Below, piece by piece: positions 5,365 through 12,272 of a stretch of 12,272 nucleotides of DNA. The stretch is taken from NCBI GenBank assembly GCA_900759385.1, contig CAAEUZ010000034.1, positions 1-12,272 of the forward strand, given 5' to 3'. The notes beneath the pieces are model-generated. The model had not been told where the DNA came from. It saw only the letters and a program-made list of their open reading frames with translations, and did no database searches. The stretch is from an uncultured Oscillospiraceae bacterium. GTDB taxonomy: Bacteria; Bacillota; Clostridia; Oscillospirales; Oscillospiraceae. Position 1 is the stretch's first letter; the number at the start of each line of letters is the position of its first letter. Position numbers and translations under genes: made by a program.

Positions 5365-6885
5365 ATGGTATCAAGAGTGCGCTCGCTCGGCATAAAGGGA
5401 ATAGGCGGCTACGAGGTGTCCGTCGAGTGCTCCACGGCCCAGGGGCTGCCGGATTTCAGTATAGTCGGCCTGCCGGACGCGGCGGTCAGGGAGGCGCGCG
5501 ACCGCGTGCGCGCCGCAATAAAGAACGCGGGGCTGACGTTCCCAGTGTCGCGGATCACGGTCAACCTGGCCCCGGCGGACACCCGCAAGGCGGGCACGAC
5601 CTACGATTTGCCAGTGCTGCTGGGCATACTGGCGTCCGCGGGGCAGATAAAACAGCCGCCGGAGGACTGCGCCTTTATCGGCGAGCTGTCGCTGGCCGGG
5701 GCTCTCAGGCCCGTGCGCGGCGCGCTGCCCATGGCGCTCGCGGCGGCCAGGGCGGGGATACGGCGCCTGTTTGTCCCCGCCGAGAACGCCAGTGAGGCCG
5801 CCTTCGCCGAGGGACTGGAGGTCTACGGCGCGCGGGACATAACGCAGCTGCTGGAGTATTTCCGCGGCCAGACGGAGCTGGAGCAGGCCGAGCCGCCGGA
5901 CATACGCGCGCGCCGTGCGGGCGGCCCCGACTTCGCCGAGGTCAAGGGCCAGGCCAACGTCAAGCGCGCGCTGGAGGTGGCGGCTGCGGGAGGGCACAAC
6001 ATACTCATGGTGGGCCCGCCGGGCGCGGGCAAGAGCATGCTGGCCAAGCGCATCACCTCCATACTGCCGGACATGAGCCGCGCCGAGATGCTGCAGACCA
6101 CGGAGATCCACTCCGTGGCCGGGCTCACCAGCAGCGCGCGGCCCGTGGTGGACGAGCGACCCTTCCGCTCGCCGCACCACACGATTTCCGCCGCGGCCAT
6201 GTCCGGCGGCGCGCAGCTGCAGCCCGGTGAGATGAGCCTGGCGCACAACGGCGTGCTGTTTTTGGACGAGCTGCCGGAGTTCCACCGTGACGTGCGCGAG
6301 GCGCTCAGGCAGCCGCTGGAGGACGGCGTGGTCACGGTCGCGCGGGTGGCGGGCACGGCCACGTACCCCAGCCGGTTCATGCTGGTCTGCGCCATGAACC
6401 CCTGCCGCTGCGGCTGGTACGGGCACCCGACGCGAAAGTGCACCTGTTCTCCGGCGGAGCTGAAGAAGTACCGGGCCCGCGTCTCCGGGCCGCTGCTCGA
6501 CCGCATAGACATCGCGGTGGAGGTGCCGGCGCTGGAGTATGCGGAGCTCTCCGGGAAGGCTGAGGCCGAACCCTCGCGCGAGATCAAAAAGCGCGTGGAC
6601 GCCGCCCGCGCCGTGCAGCGCAGGCGCCTGAAGGACAGTGCCGCCGACTGCAACGCGCACATGGGCCCGCGCGATATGGAGCGCTTCTGCGCCCTGACGG
6701 ATGAGGGCAGCGTCCTCATGGAGCAGGCATACAAGGCCATGGGTCTCACCGCGCGCAGCTATGACCGCATCCTCCGGGTGGCCCGCACCATAGCCGACCT
6801 GGACGGCAGCAGGGACATACAGCCCGCCCACCTGGCCGAGGCCATACAGTACCGCACCTTCGACCTGGAGACGGCGGACGAGTGA
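5365..6885 (+). CDS. comM: YifB/ComM family Mg-chelatase-like AAA+ ATPase
   Basis: A 506-residue cytoplasmic AAA+ protein. In naturally competent bacteria ComM is a hexameric helicase that promotes branch migration when incoming DNA recombines; in Clostridia its role is less studied. The N-terminal part (about 1-165) is the Lon-protease-like ChlI domain, including ECSTAQGLPDFSIVGLPD (21-38). The ATPase core has Walker A GPPGAGKS (217-224), Walker B VLFLDE (297-302) and SGPLLDRIDI (374-383). A four-cysteine cluster (C347, C349, C359, C361) in NPCRCG and KCTCSP is typical of the family and may bind zinc. The C-terminal Mg-chelatase domain includes LTARSYDRILRVARTIADLD (461-480). Length is usual. 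GGGGAGGG ends six bases before the ATG. It is followed by a terminator, so it seems to be transcribed apart from thiI. Confidence 0.94.
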   Translation: MVSRVRSLGIKGIGGYEVSVECSTAQGLPDFSIVGLPDAAVREARDRVRAAIKNAGLTFPVSRITVNLAPADTRKAGTTYDLPVLLGILASAGQIKQPPEDCAFIGELSLAGALRPVRGALPMALAAARAGIRRLFVPAENASEAAFAEGLEVYGARDITQLLEYFRGQTELEQAEPPDIRARRAGGPDFAEVKGQANVKRALEVAAAGGHNILMVGPPGAGKSMLAKRITSILPDMSRAEMLQTTEIHSVAGLTSSARPVVDERPFRSPHHTISAAAMSGGAQLQPGEMSLAHNGVLFLDELPEFHRDVREALRQPLEDGVVTVARVAGTATYPSRFMLVCAMNPCRCGWYGHPTRKCTCSPAELKKYRARVSGPLLDRIDIAVEVPALEYAELSGKAEAEPSREIKKRVDAARAVQRRRLKDSAADCNAHMGPRDMERFCALTDEGSVLMEQAYKAMGLTARSYDRILRVARTIADLDGSRDIQPAHLAEAIQYRTFDLETADE

Positions 6886-6944
6886 AGTCAGGGCCGCCCT
6901 TCCCGCGCTCTGCCGGGAGGGACAGGGCTGAACAAATTGACCAA

Positions 6945-6978
6945 AGCTGCCCGGGAAAATCCCGGGCAGTTCTTTTTT
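6945..6978 (+). terminator. Rho-independent terminator between comM and thiI
   Basis: A perfect 10-bp stem (6947-6956 with 6960-6969) with an AAA loop is extended by a G-T and an A-T pair and followed by TTCTTTTTT. It closes the comM transcript. Confidence 0.88.
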
Positions 6979-7007
6979 CCAAACCCCTTCGCACAGGGCC
7001 TCACCGC

Positions 7008-7036
7008 TTGCGTTTGTCGACCTGGTGTGATAAAAT
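7008..7036 (+). promoter_or_regulatory. Extended -10 promoter for the thiI-cinA series
   Basis: TTGCGT (7008-7013) and TAAAAT (7031-7036) are 17 bp apart, and the -10 box is preceded by TGA, matching the TGN extended -10 element. Transcription would begin near 7043, just upstream of the TTG start of thiI. An alternative pairing, TTGTCG (7014-7019) with TATGCT (7036-7041), has a 16-bp spacer and a poorer -10. Confidence 0.6.
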
Positions 7037-7074
7037 ATGCTGTAATTATGTGCGAAGAATCAAAAGGTGATATT

Positions 7075-8253
7075 TTGAAGGACATTATACTTCTAAAGCA
7101 GGGCGAGGTTGTGCTCAAAGGGCTCAACAAGCGCTATTTTGAGCAGAAGCTGCTCGCCAATATAAGGAAGAGACTGAAACAAATCGGCAACTTCCGCGTC
7201 TATTGTGTACAGTCCACCGTCTATGTCGAGCCGGAAGATGACGCGGCGGACATGGACGAGGCTTTCGAGGCCATGCGGCACGTGTTCGGCATTATCGCCC
7301 TCACCCGCGCCGCCGCCTGCGAGAAGAACGAGGACGCCATATTTGAAAAGGCGCGCGAGTACCTGCGCGAGGACATGGAGAACGCCGCCAGCTTCAAGGT
7401 GGAGACGCGCCGCTCGGACAAGAGCTTCCACATGACCAGCATCCAGCTGAGCCAGTACGTCGGCGGCCTGCTCGCCGACGCTTTTCCCGACACCAGGGTC
7501 GATGTGCGCCACCCCGAGCTGGTAGTGCACCTGGAGGTGCGTGACTACGCCGCCTATGTCCACGCCGCGCCCACGCCCGGCGCCGGCGGCATGCCCGTCG
7601 GCTCCAACGGCCGCGCGATCACACTGCTCTCCGGCGGCATAGATTCGCCCGTCTCCAGCTACATGATAGCCCGGCGCGGCGTCAAACTGGTGCCTGTGCA
7701 CTTCTTCAGCTTCCCGTACACCAGCGAGGCGGCCAAGGAGAAGGTCATAGAGCTCGCGCGCGAGCTGGTGCCCGCCTGCGGGCCGATGTGCCTGCTGGTA
7801 GTGCCGTTCACGCACATACAGGAGGAGATGCGCGCCAAGTGCCCGGAGGAGTATTTTACCCTGGTCATGCGCCGCTTCATGATGCGCATCGCGGATATAC
7901 TGGCCGACCAGAACTCCTGCAAGGCCATCGTCACCGGCGAGAACCTGGGCCAGGTGGCCAGCCAGACCATGGAGGCCATGGCCTGCACCCGCGCCGTGAC
8001 CATGAAGCCCATTTTGCAGCCGCTGGTGGGCATGGACAAGGAGGAGATCGTCCGCCACGCGCGCAATATAGGCACCTTTGAGACCTCCATCCTCCCCTAT
8101 GAGGACTGCTGCACCGTGTTCACCCCGCGCCACCCGCGCACCAAGCCGCGTCTTGAGGACGTGGAGGCCGCCGAGTCGGCGCTCGATATAGATTCGCTCG
8201 TCCAGGAAGCCGTGGACGGCGTCGAAAGGATATGGATAGACATTGAAGGCTGA
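7075..8253 (+). CDS. thiI: tRNA 4-thiouridine synthase ThiI, TTG start
   Basis: A 392-residue cytoplasmic enzyme that adenylates uridine 8 of tRNA and inserts sulfur to give 4-thiouridine; in many bacteria it also serves thiamine thiazole synthesis. The N-terminal ferredoxin-like region begins KDIILLKQGEVVLKGLNK (2-19), followed by a THUMP domain (about 60-165), the PP-loop LLSGGIDSP (184-192) and the family signature GENLGQVASQT (288-298). The C-terminal rhodanese domain of the E. coli protein is absent, the usual Gram-positive short form, so sulfur probably comes directly from a cysteine desulfurase. C345-C346 in PYEDCC are candidate sulfur-transfer residues. The TTG at 7075 is chosen because the family begins here and AAAGGTG precedes it. 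In-frame ATGs at 7048 and 6937 lack ribosome sites, and the latter lies in the terminator region. It overlaps cinA by 11 bases. Confidence 0.94.
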   Translation: MKDIILLKQGEVVLKGLNKRYFEQKLLANIRKRLKQIGNFRVYCVQSTVYVEPEDDAADMDEAFEAMRHVFGIIALTRAAACEKNEDAIFEKAREYLREDMENAASFKVETRRSDKSFHMTSIQLSQYVGGLLADAFPDTRVDVRHPELVVHLEVRDYAAYVHAAPTPGAGGMPVGSNGRAITLLSGGIDSPVSSYMIARRGVKLVPVHFFSFPYTSEAAKEKVIELARELVPACGPMCLLVVPFTHIQEEMRAKCPEEYFTLVMRRFMMRIADILADQNSCKAIVTGENLGQVASQTMEAMACTRAVTMKPILQPLVGMDKEEIVRHARNIGTFETSILPYEDCCTVFTPRHPRTKPRLEDVEAAESALDIDSLVQEAVDGVERIWIDIEG

Positions 8254-9508
8254 GATTATCTCGGTTGGCACCGAGCTGCTGCTCGGCACCACGATAAATA
8301 CCGACGCGGCGGATGTGGCGCTGCTCCTGAGCGAGTACGGCATAAACGTCTACTGGCAGACCGTCGTCGGCGACAACCCTGGCCGGGTCATAGAGGCGGT
8401 ACAGCGCGCCAAGTCCCGGGCGGACATCATCATCACCACCGGCGGCCTCGGCCCCACCTGCGACGACCTCACCAAGAGCGCGCTGGCGGAGGCCTTCGGC
8501 CTGAAGCTGGAACTGAACAAAGAGGAGGAGCAGTGGCTGCGCAACCTCTGGGTGGAGCGCAACTACAGCGAGCTTACGCCGAACAATCTGCAGCAGGTTA
8601 TGCTGCCGGAGGGTTCCGCGGCGTTGCGCAACGACTGGGGCACCGCCCCCGGCTGCACCTTCACGGCGGACGGCGTGCTGGTAATAATGCTGCCCGGCCC
8701 GCCGCGGGAGTGCAGGCCCATGCTCGAGTACCGCGTGCGGCCGATACTGGCCTCGCTCTCCGACGGCGTCATCGCCTCCCACAACATACACTTTATCGGC
8801 ATAGGCGAGAGCGAGATGGAGTACCGCCTGCGCGATTACATGGAGGAGCTCACGAACCCCACCCTGGCGCCCTACGCCAAGCAGGGCGAGTGCCTGGTGC
8901 GCGTGACGGCCAGCGCGCCCACGCGCGAGCGGGCCGAGGAGATGATGGCCCCCGTCATAGAGCGGGTGAAGGGCATGTTCGGCGAGCTGGCCTACGGTAT
9001 GGACGCGGCCAACCTGGCCGAGTTCACGACAAAGCTGATGATAGAGCGCGGCGTGACCCTGGCCACGGCCGAGAGCTGCACCGGCGGCGAACTGGCCAAG
9101 GCCATAACCGACATCCCGGGCGCGAGCGCGGTGCTGCTCGGCGGCGTGGTGGTGTACACCAACGAGGCCAAGCACAGGCTGCTCGGCGTGCCGGAGGAGA
9201 TCCTCGAGAGCAAGGGCGCGGTGAGCTATGAGGTCGCCGTGGAGCTTGCCAGGCGTGTGCGCGAGTCGATGGACTCCGACCTCGGCGTGGGCATAACCGG
9301 CCTGGCCGGCCCGGACGGGGACGGCGTGCACGAGGTGGGCACGGTGTTCATATCCCTGGCTGACCGGGAGCACGTCTGGGTGCGGGAGAAGCATATAACG
9401 CACCGTGAGCGGGCCCAGGTGAGGCTCTACGCCTGCCAGAACGCCTTTGACATGATAAGACGCCGCCTCGCCGGGCTGCCGGTAGAGGAGATAAGGGTGG
9501 ATCCATGA
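8243..9508 (+). CDS. cinA: CinA family protein: CinA domain plus NMN deamidase (PncC) domain, TTG start
   Basis: A 421-residue two-domain protein. The N-terminal COG1058/MoCF-like domain starts KAEIISVGTELLLG (2-15) and holds the TTGGLGPTCDD nucleotide-binding motif (65-75) and PGPPRE (151-156); in studied homologues it hydrolyses ADP-ribose. The C-terminal PncC domain (about 255-410) deamidates nicotinamide mononucleotide in NAD salvage and has the active-site motif ATAESCTGG (274-282) and GITGLAGPDGDG (350-361). Homologues are competence-induced in streptococci, which fits loosely with comM upstream. The TTG start gives the exact family N-terminus and lies inside the end of thiI, with only a weak GGATATGGATAG ribosome-like stretch, so translation is probably coupled to thiI. 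It overlaps the next gene by four bases (ATGA). Confidence 0.94.
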   Translation: MKAEIISVGTELLLGTTINTDAADVALLLSEYGINVYWQTVVGDNPGRVIEAVQRAKSRADIIITTGGLGPTCDDLTKSALAEAFGLKLELNKEEEQWLRNLWVERNYSELTPNNLQQVMLPEGSAALRNDWGTAPGCTFTADGVLVIMLPGPPRECRPMLEYRVRPILASLSDGVIASHNIHFIGIGESEMEYRLRDYMEELTNPTLAPYAKQGECLVRVTASAPTRERAEEMMAPVIERVKGMFGELAYGMDAANLAEFTTKLMIERGVTLATAESCTGGELAKAITDIPGASAVLLGGVVVYTNEAKHRLLGVPEEILESKGAVSYEVAVELARRVRESMDSDLGVGITGLAGPDGDGVHEVGTVFISLADREHVWVREKHITHRERAQVRLYACQNAFDMIRRRLAGLPVEEIRVDP

Positions 9509-10086
9509 AGATTTATATGGTCAGACACGGCGAGAGCGAGTGCAACGTGCGCCAGATGCTCTACGGCCGTACCGATTGCGCTCTCACCGAAAAGGGCTGT
9601 GCCCAGGCGCGGGAGGTGGGAGAGAAGCTCCGCGGCGAGAGCATACGGCGCTGCATATCCAGCCCGCTTATCCGCGCGGCGGAGACCGCGCGCCTGGCCC
9701 TGTGGGACAGCAATGTGCCCATCGAGCTCGACGACGGGCTCATGGAGCAGGACATGGGCGAGTGGGAGAATGTCCCGTTCCTGGGCATGCTGGAGAAACA
9801 GCCGGAGATAATGAACGCCATGCTCGATGACTGGACCAGGGTCGTGCCGCCAGGCGGCGAGAGCTATGAGCACCTGCGCGAGCGGGTGCGCCTGGTGATA
9901 GACGGCATACTTTCGCGCGGGGAGGACACCCTCATAGTCGCGCACAACGGCCCGCTGTCCACGGCGATGACCCTGCTCATGGGCATGCCGGACTCCAGCG
10001 TGAACCGGCTCTGGTTCGAGCAGGGCACCTGGTCCTGCGTGGAGATCACGCGCGGAGCGGCCCGGCTCAGGTATTTCAACAAGTAA
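9505..10086 (+). CDS. Histidine phosphatase family protein (phosphoglycerate mutase-like)
   Basis: A 193-residue cytoplasmic member of histidine phosphatase branch 1, the superfamily of cofactor-dependent phosphoglycerate mutase, CobC and broad-specificity PhoE-type phosphatases. The catalytic RHGE motif is at 7-10 (H8 accepts the phosphate). R57 in SSPLIRAAETA (52-62), the general acid E81 in EQDMGEW (81-87) and the second histidine H147 in VAHNGP (145-150) complete the pocket. The short length and lack of mutase insertions favour a phosphatase over a glycolytic mutase. The substrate is unknown; no cobalamin genes are nearby to support CobC. The start overlaps the cinA stop as ATGA, with AAGGGTGG five bases upstream, so the two are translationally coupled. 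Confidence 0.9.
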   Translation: MKIYMVRHGESECNVRQMLYGRTDCALTEKGCAQAREVGEKLRGESIRRCISSPLIRAAETARLALWDSNVPIELDDGLMEQDMGEWENVPFLGMLEKQPEIMNAMLDDWTRVVPPGGESYEHLRERVRLVIDGILSRGEDTLIVAHNGPLSTAMTLLMGMPDSSVNRLWFEQGTWSCVEITRGAARLRYFNK

Positions 10087-10117
10087 TAAAGCGGCGACGC
10101 AGGAAGGGGTACATAGC

Positions 10118-10531
10118 ATGGAAGAGAAAGGCCGCGGCGGCAGGACTGCGCTGCACATACTGGCCTTCATCGGAATAACGGTTTTGCTGCTCGTGATCGC
10201 CTGCCTGGCGGCGGTGTTCATCGCCACCAAGGGGCCCAGCGAGGCCGCCCGCGACAACGTGGTCGTGTGGGCGGAGGAGCACGGCCTCGGCTTTGCCGCG
10301 GGGCTGTTCCTCTCCGCGGAGGAGGAGAACGCAATACTCAACCCCTCGGACCCGGCGGAAGATGTCCAGCCCTCGGCCACGCCGTTCATCGTGGTGACCG
10401 ACGGGCAGCCCGAGCCCTCGGACGCCGCGCCTGAGGAGAGCGTCCAGCCTGAGGAGAGCGCTGCCCCTGAGAGCAGTGAAGCGCCGGAGGAGAGCCCGGC
10501 GGCAAGTGACGGAGAGGAGGCGGCAGCATGA
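10118..10531 (+). CDS. Small single-pass membrane protein with acidic Pro/Ser/Glu-rich tail
   Basis: A 137-residue protein I do not recognise. A short basic N-terminus (MEEKGRGGRT) precedes one hydrophobic helix (about 12-37, LHILAFIGITVLLLVIACLA and on), so the N-terminus should face the cytoplasm and the rest lie outside. Residues 40-75 look helical and amphipathic. Residues 76-137 are low-complexity and strongly acidic, with a run of PEES-like units (about 105-127) encoded partly by two direct copies of CCTGAGGAGAGCG (10430-10442, 10448-10460). There is no lipobox or signal-peptidase site I would trust. AGGAAGGGG lies eight bases before the ATG. The gene follows the phosphatase by 31 bases and overlaps the next gene as ATGA, so the two membrane proteins are probably made together. 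Confidence 0.8.
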   Translation: MEEKGRGGRTALHILAFIGITVLLLVIACLAAVFIATKGPSEAARDNVVVWAEEHGLGFAAGLFLSAEEENAILNPSDPAEDVQPSATPFIVVTDGQPEPSDAAPEESVQPEESAAPESSEAPEESPAASDGEEAAA

Positions 10532-12249
10532 GCGACGACAAGAACGTGTTTGATTTCCACGGCCTCTCTGACGACGAGGAGCTGGAGCGGCTGCTCGAGA
10601 GCGTGCGCCGCGACATAGGCGAGGCCTCGCCCGAGCCGGAGCGCCCGGCGCGCCCGCAGCCCCGGCGGGAGGTGCAGGGCGAGCGCGAAGTGGTGCACAC
10701 CGCAGCCGGCGGGACCCGGCAGGTGCCGCGCGGCGGGGATGAGCACAGGGCCCAGCAGATACGCCAGCCGCGCCCGAGCGCGCACCGCGCGCAGCCCGTG
10801 CAGGCGCCGGAGCGCCGCCCGGAGCCCGAGCGCGAGATGCCGCCGCAGCGCGAGCGCATCCGCGTGGTGCACCCCGAAGACGAGCAGCCGGAGAAAAGGA
10901 GCCGCTTCGGGCTGGCGTTCGGCATCTATACGGTGGTGCTGTTCATAGTGCTCGCCGCGGCCTGCACGGTGCTCTGGTTCTACCTGGACGCCTATCAGTC
11001 CACGCGGCCCGAGGGCACGATGGACGAGTTCACGCAGCTGGCCAACGAGGAGTACTGGTCCAGCGCGCTGGAGGGCGCCTTCACCGTGGGCGAGACGCCG
11101 TTTGAAAACCGCGACGACCTCATGGAGGAGCTGTGCCTCTCCGTGCTGCGTGAGAACGAGCTCGTCTACCGCGAGGACGAGGGCTACAGCGCCGACAACA
11201 TGGTCTACATGGTCTCCGCGGGCGGCAAGGACGTCTGCCGGGTGACGATAGACGAGGTGGCCGAAAACGGCGACGCGGGCTTCGGCTTCACATACCTGGA
11301 GGTCACACGCGTCGAGCTGCTGGCCAGCTTCACCGCGCCCGAGGCGCACTCCGTAATCATCACCGCCCCCGTCGGCGCAGCCGTCAGCATAAACGGCGTG
11401 GAGCTCACGGACGAATACATTGACGCCGAAATGGCGGTGGATAACGCCGCCCTGCCCGATTTGGAGGCGAACATTGCCGACAGGCTCTACACGGTCTACT
11501 CCGTGACCGGGCTCTACGCGCCCGTCGAGATCACGGCTGTGGACGCCGAGGGCAGCGCGCTCGCCGTCGAAGGCGAGGTCACGGACGAGGCAGTCACCTT
11601 CGCCCTGGACGAGGGCACGCTTGACTACCGCATCCTGGTCCCGGAGGGGAGCACGGTCACCGTCAACGGCGTGGAGCTCACGGATGAGTACTCCACCGGT
11701 GAGACGGCGGTACCCGCTTTCCTGGAGGGCTTTGAGGACTACGGGACTCTGCCCGAGATGGAGCTCTGGACCGTGGAGGGCCTCCACCTGGAGCCTGAGA
11801 TCACGGTTGAGACCTCTGACGGCGACACGCTGGACGAGGCCGTCGTGAACGGCAGCGAGCTTACCTTCTTCGCAAGCGGCGACCAGACGCTGGAAAGCTC
11901 TTATTCCACCAACGCCTCTGATTTCGCGGACGCCTACGTCAACTACCTGACCGGTACGGCAAGTGCGGAGGCCGATTACACCGCTCTGCAGGCCCTGGTG
12001 CTGGACGGCAGCGCCCTGGATACCGCGCTCAGCGAGCTCAACGGCAGCTACGAGGCCAACGGTCTCACGGCCGAGCGCGTCTCCGTGCGCCGCGGCAGCT
12101 TCGTGAGCATCGGCGCGACCTGCTTCACCTGCACGGTCGATGTAGAATACGCCCCGGCCGAAGAGGACGGGGAGAGCATAAACACCGCATATACCGTCGT
12201 CTTCGTGATGAACGGAGGCATCTGGCTCGCCGCATCCGTGGTGAGCTGA
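10528..12249 (+). CDS. Single-pass membrane protein with disordered cytoplasmic arm and duplicated extracellular domain
   Basis: A 573-residue protein of unknown function. Residues 1-123 are predicted cytoplasmic: an acidic start (FDFHGLSDDEELERLLE, 8-24) and then a long Pro/Arg/Glu-rich, probably disordered stretch (about 35-123). A basic KRSR (123-126) precedes the only transmembrane helix (about 128-153), giving an N-in, C-out topology. Outside come a region of about 100 residues starting DEFTQLANEEYW (166-177), two copies of an all-beta-like unit (275-360 and 367-449), each with the motif NGVELTDEY, and a C-terminal part (about 460-573). The architecture recalls TcaA-like and PEGA-domain wall-facing proteins with NTF2-like ends, but this is inference. 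Extracellular cysteines C203, C237, C532 and C535 could form disulfides. AGGAGG is seven bases before the ATG, inside the preceding gene. Confidence 0.85.
   Translation: MSDDKNVFDFHGLSDDEELERLLESVRRDIGEASPEPERPARPQPRREVQGEREVVHTAAGGTRQVPRGGDEHRAQQIRQPRPSAHRAQPVQAPERRPEPEREMPPQRERIRVVHPEDEQPEKRSRFGLAFGIYTVVLFIVLAAACTVLWFYLDAYQSTRPEGTMDEFTQLANEEYWSSALEGAFTVGETPFENRDDLMEELCLSVLRENELVYREDEGYSADNMVYMVSAGGKDVCRVTIDEVAENGDAGFGFTYLEVTRVELLASFTAPEAHSVIITAPVGAAVSINGVELTDEYIDAEMAVDNAALPDLEANIADRLYTVYSVTGLYAPVEITAVDAEGSALAVEGEVTDEAVTFALDEGTLDYRILVPEGSTVTVNGVELTDEYSTGETAVPAFLEGFEDYGTLPEMELWTVEGLHLEPEITVETSDGDTLDEAVVNGSELTFFASGDQTLESSYSTNASDFADAYVNYLTGTASAEADYTALQALVLDGSALDTALSELNGSYEANGLTAERVSVRRGSFVSIGATCFTCTVDVEYAPAEEDGESINTAYTVVFVMNGGIWLAASVVS
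11350..11874 (+). repeat. Tandem duplicated domain inside the 573-residue membrane protein
   Basis: Unit 1 (residues 275-360) and unit 2 (367-449) share order and spacing: a beta strand, the motif (S/T)(I/V)NGVELTDEY, an acidic linker, a strand ending in V-G-L-Y or V-E-G-L-H, then (P)EIT and a final acidic strand (AVTFAL, ELTFFA). The motif Asn residues are 91 positions apart (289 and 380). The 20 bases encoding NGVELTD in both (11392-11411 and 11665-11684) are identical even at silent sites, although the rest has diverged. Confidence 0.75.
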
Positions 12250-12272
12250 GAATGAGGGGCCGGACGCATCAG

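Noticed and set aside
6937..7074. Extended thiI start at ATG 6937 or 7048
   Set aside because: 6937 lies ahead of the comM terminator hairpin and upstream of the likely promoter; 7048 has no ribosome site; the family N-terminus matches the TTG at 7075, which does.
9427..11787. Very long minus-strand open frame (786 codons) across cinA, the phosphatase and both membrane protein genes
   Set aside because: It runs antisense to four well-supported genes, crosses their boundaries, has low-complexity His/Leu/Val/Ala-rich content and no ribosome site. GC-rich third positions create such shadow frames.
12252..12272. Possible start of a further gene (ATG at 12252, two bases after the last stop)
   Set aside because: Only seven codons are visible and there is no clear ribosome site, so it cannot be supported.

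Overview
The window is a GC-rich bacterial chromosome segment with every gene on the plus strand. Gene content and style point to a Gram-positive Clostridia member, most likely Oscillospiraceae or a relative: hisS-aspS in tandem, a ThiI without the rhodanese domain, strong AGGAGG-type ribosome sites, rho-independent terminators and TTG starts. This placement is inferred from protein flavour, not from a marker-gene search. Isoleucine is often encoded by ATA, which is odd for such GC-rich DNA.

Layout. Positions 1-168 hold a short inverted repeat, a good sigma-A promoter and a folded leader for a methylglyoxal synthase-family gene (169-570), which ends in a terminator. A 145-base spacer with two stem-loops leads into hisS and aspS (716-3868), a two-gene tRNA-charging operon closed by a strong terminator. 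Positions 3909-4527 hold no gene. They carry a roughly 484-bp imperfect palindrome (3947-4430) with a strong hairpin at each end, then a promoter for an HpcH/HpaI aldolase (4528-5301) that has its own terminator. Next come a ComM/YifB AAA+ ATPase (5365-6885) and a terminator. A new promoter then drives a tightly packed series: thiI (7075-8253), cinA (8243-9508), a histidine phosphatase (9505-10086) and two unrecognised single-pass membrane proteins (10118-10531 and 10528-12249).

Most genes are housekeeping: tRNA charging, tRNA 4-thiouridine formation, NMN/nucleotide salvage and DNA uptake or recombination. The points that stand out are (1) a methylglyoxal synthase homologue that keeps phosphate-binding residues but has lost several catalytic ones; (2) the long palindromic non-coding element; (3) the coupled membrane-protein pair, whose larger member carries a duplicated extracellular domain; (4) the structured hisS leader that is not a T-box; and (5) the ATA codon habit. 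I see no CRISPR array, tRNA, rRNA, transposase, phage gene or recognisable defence system.
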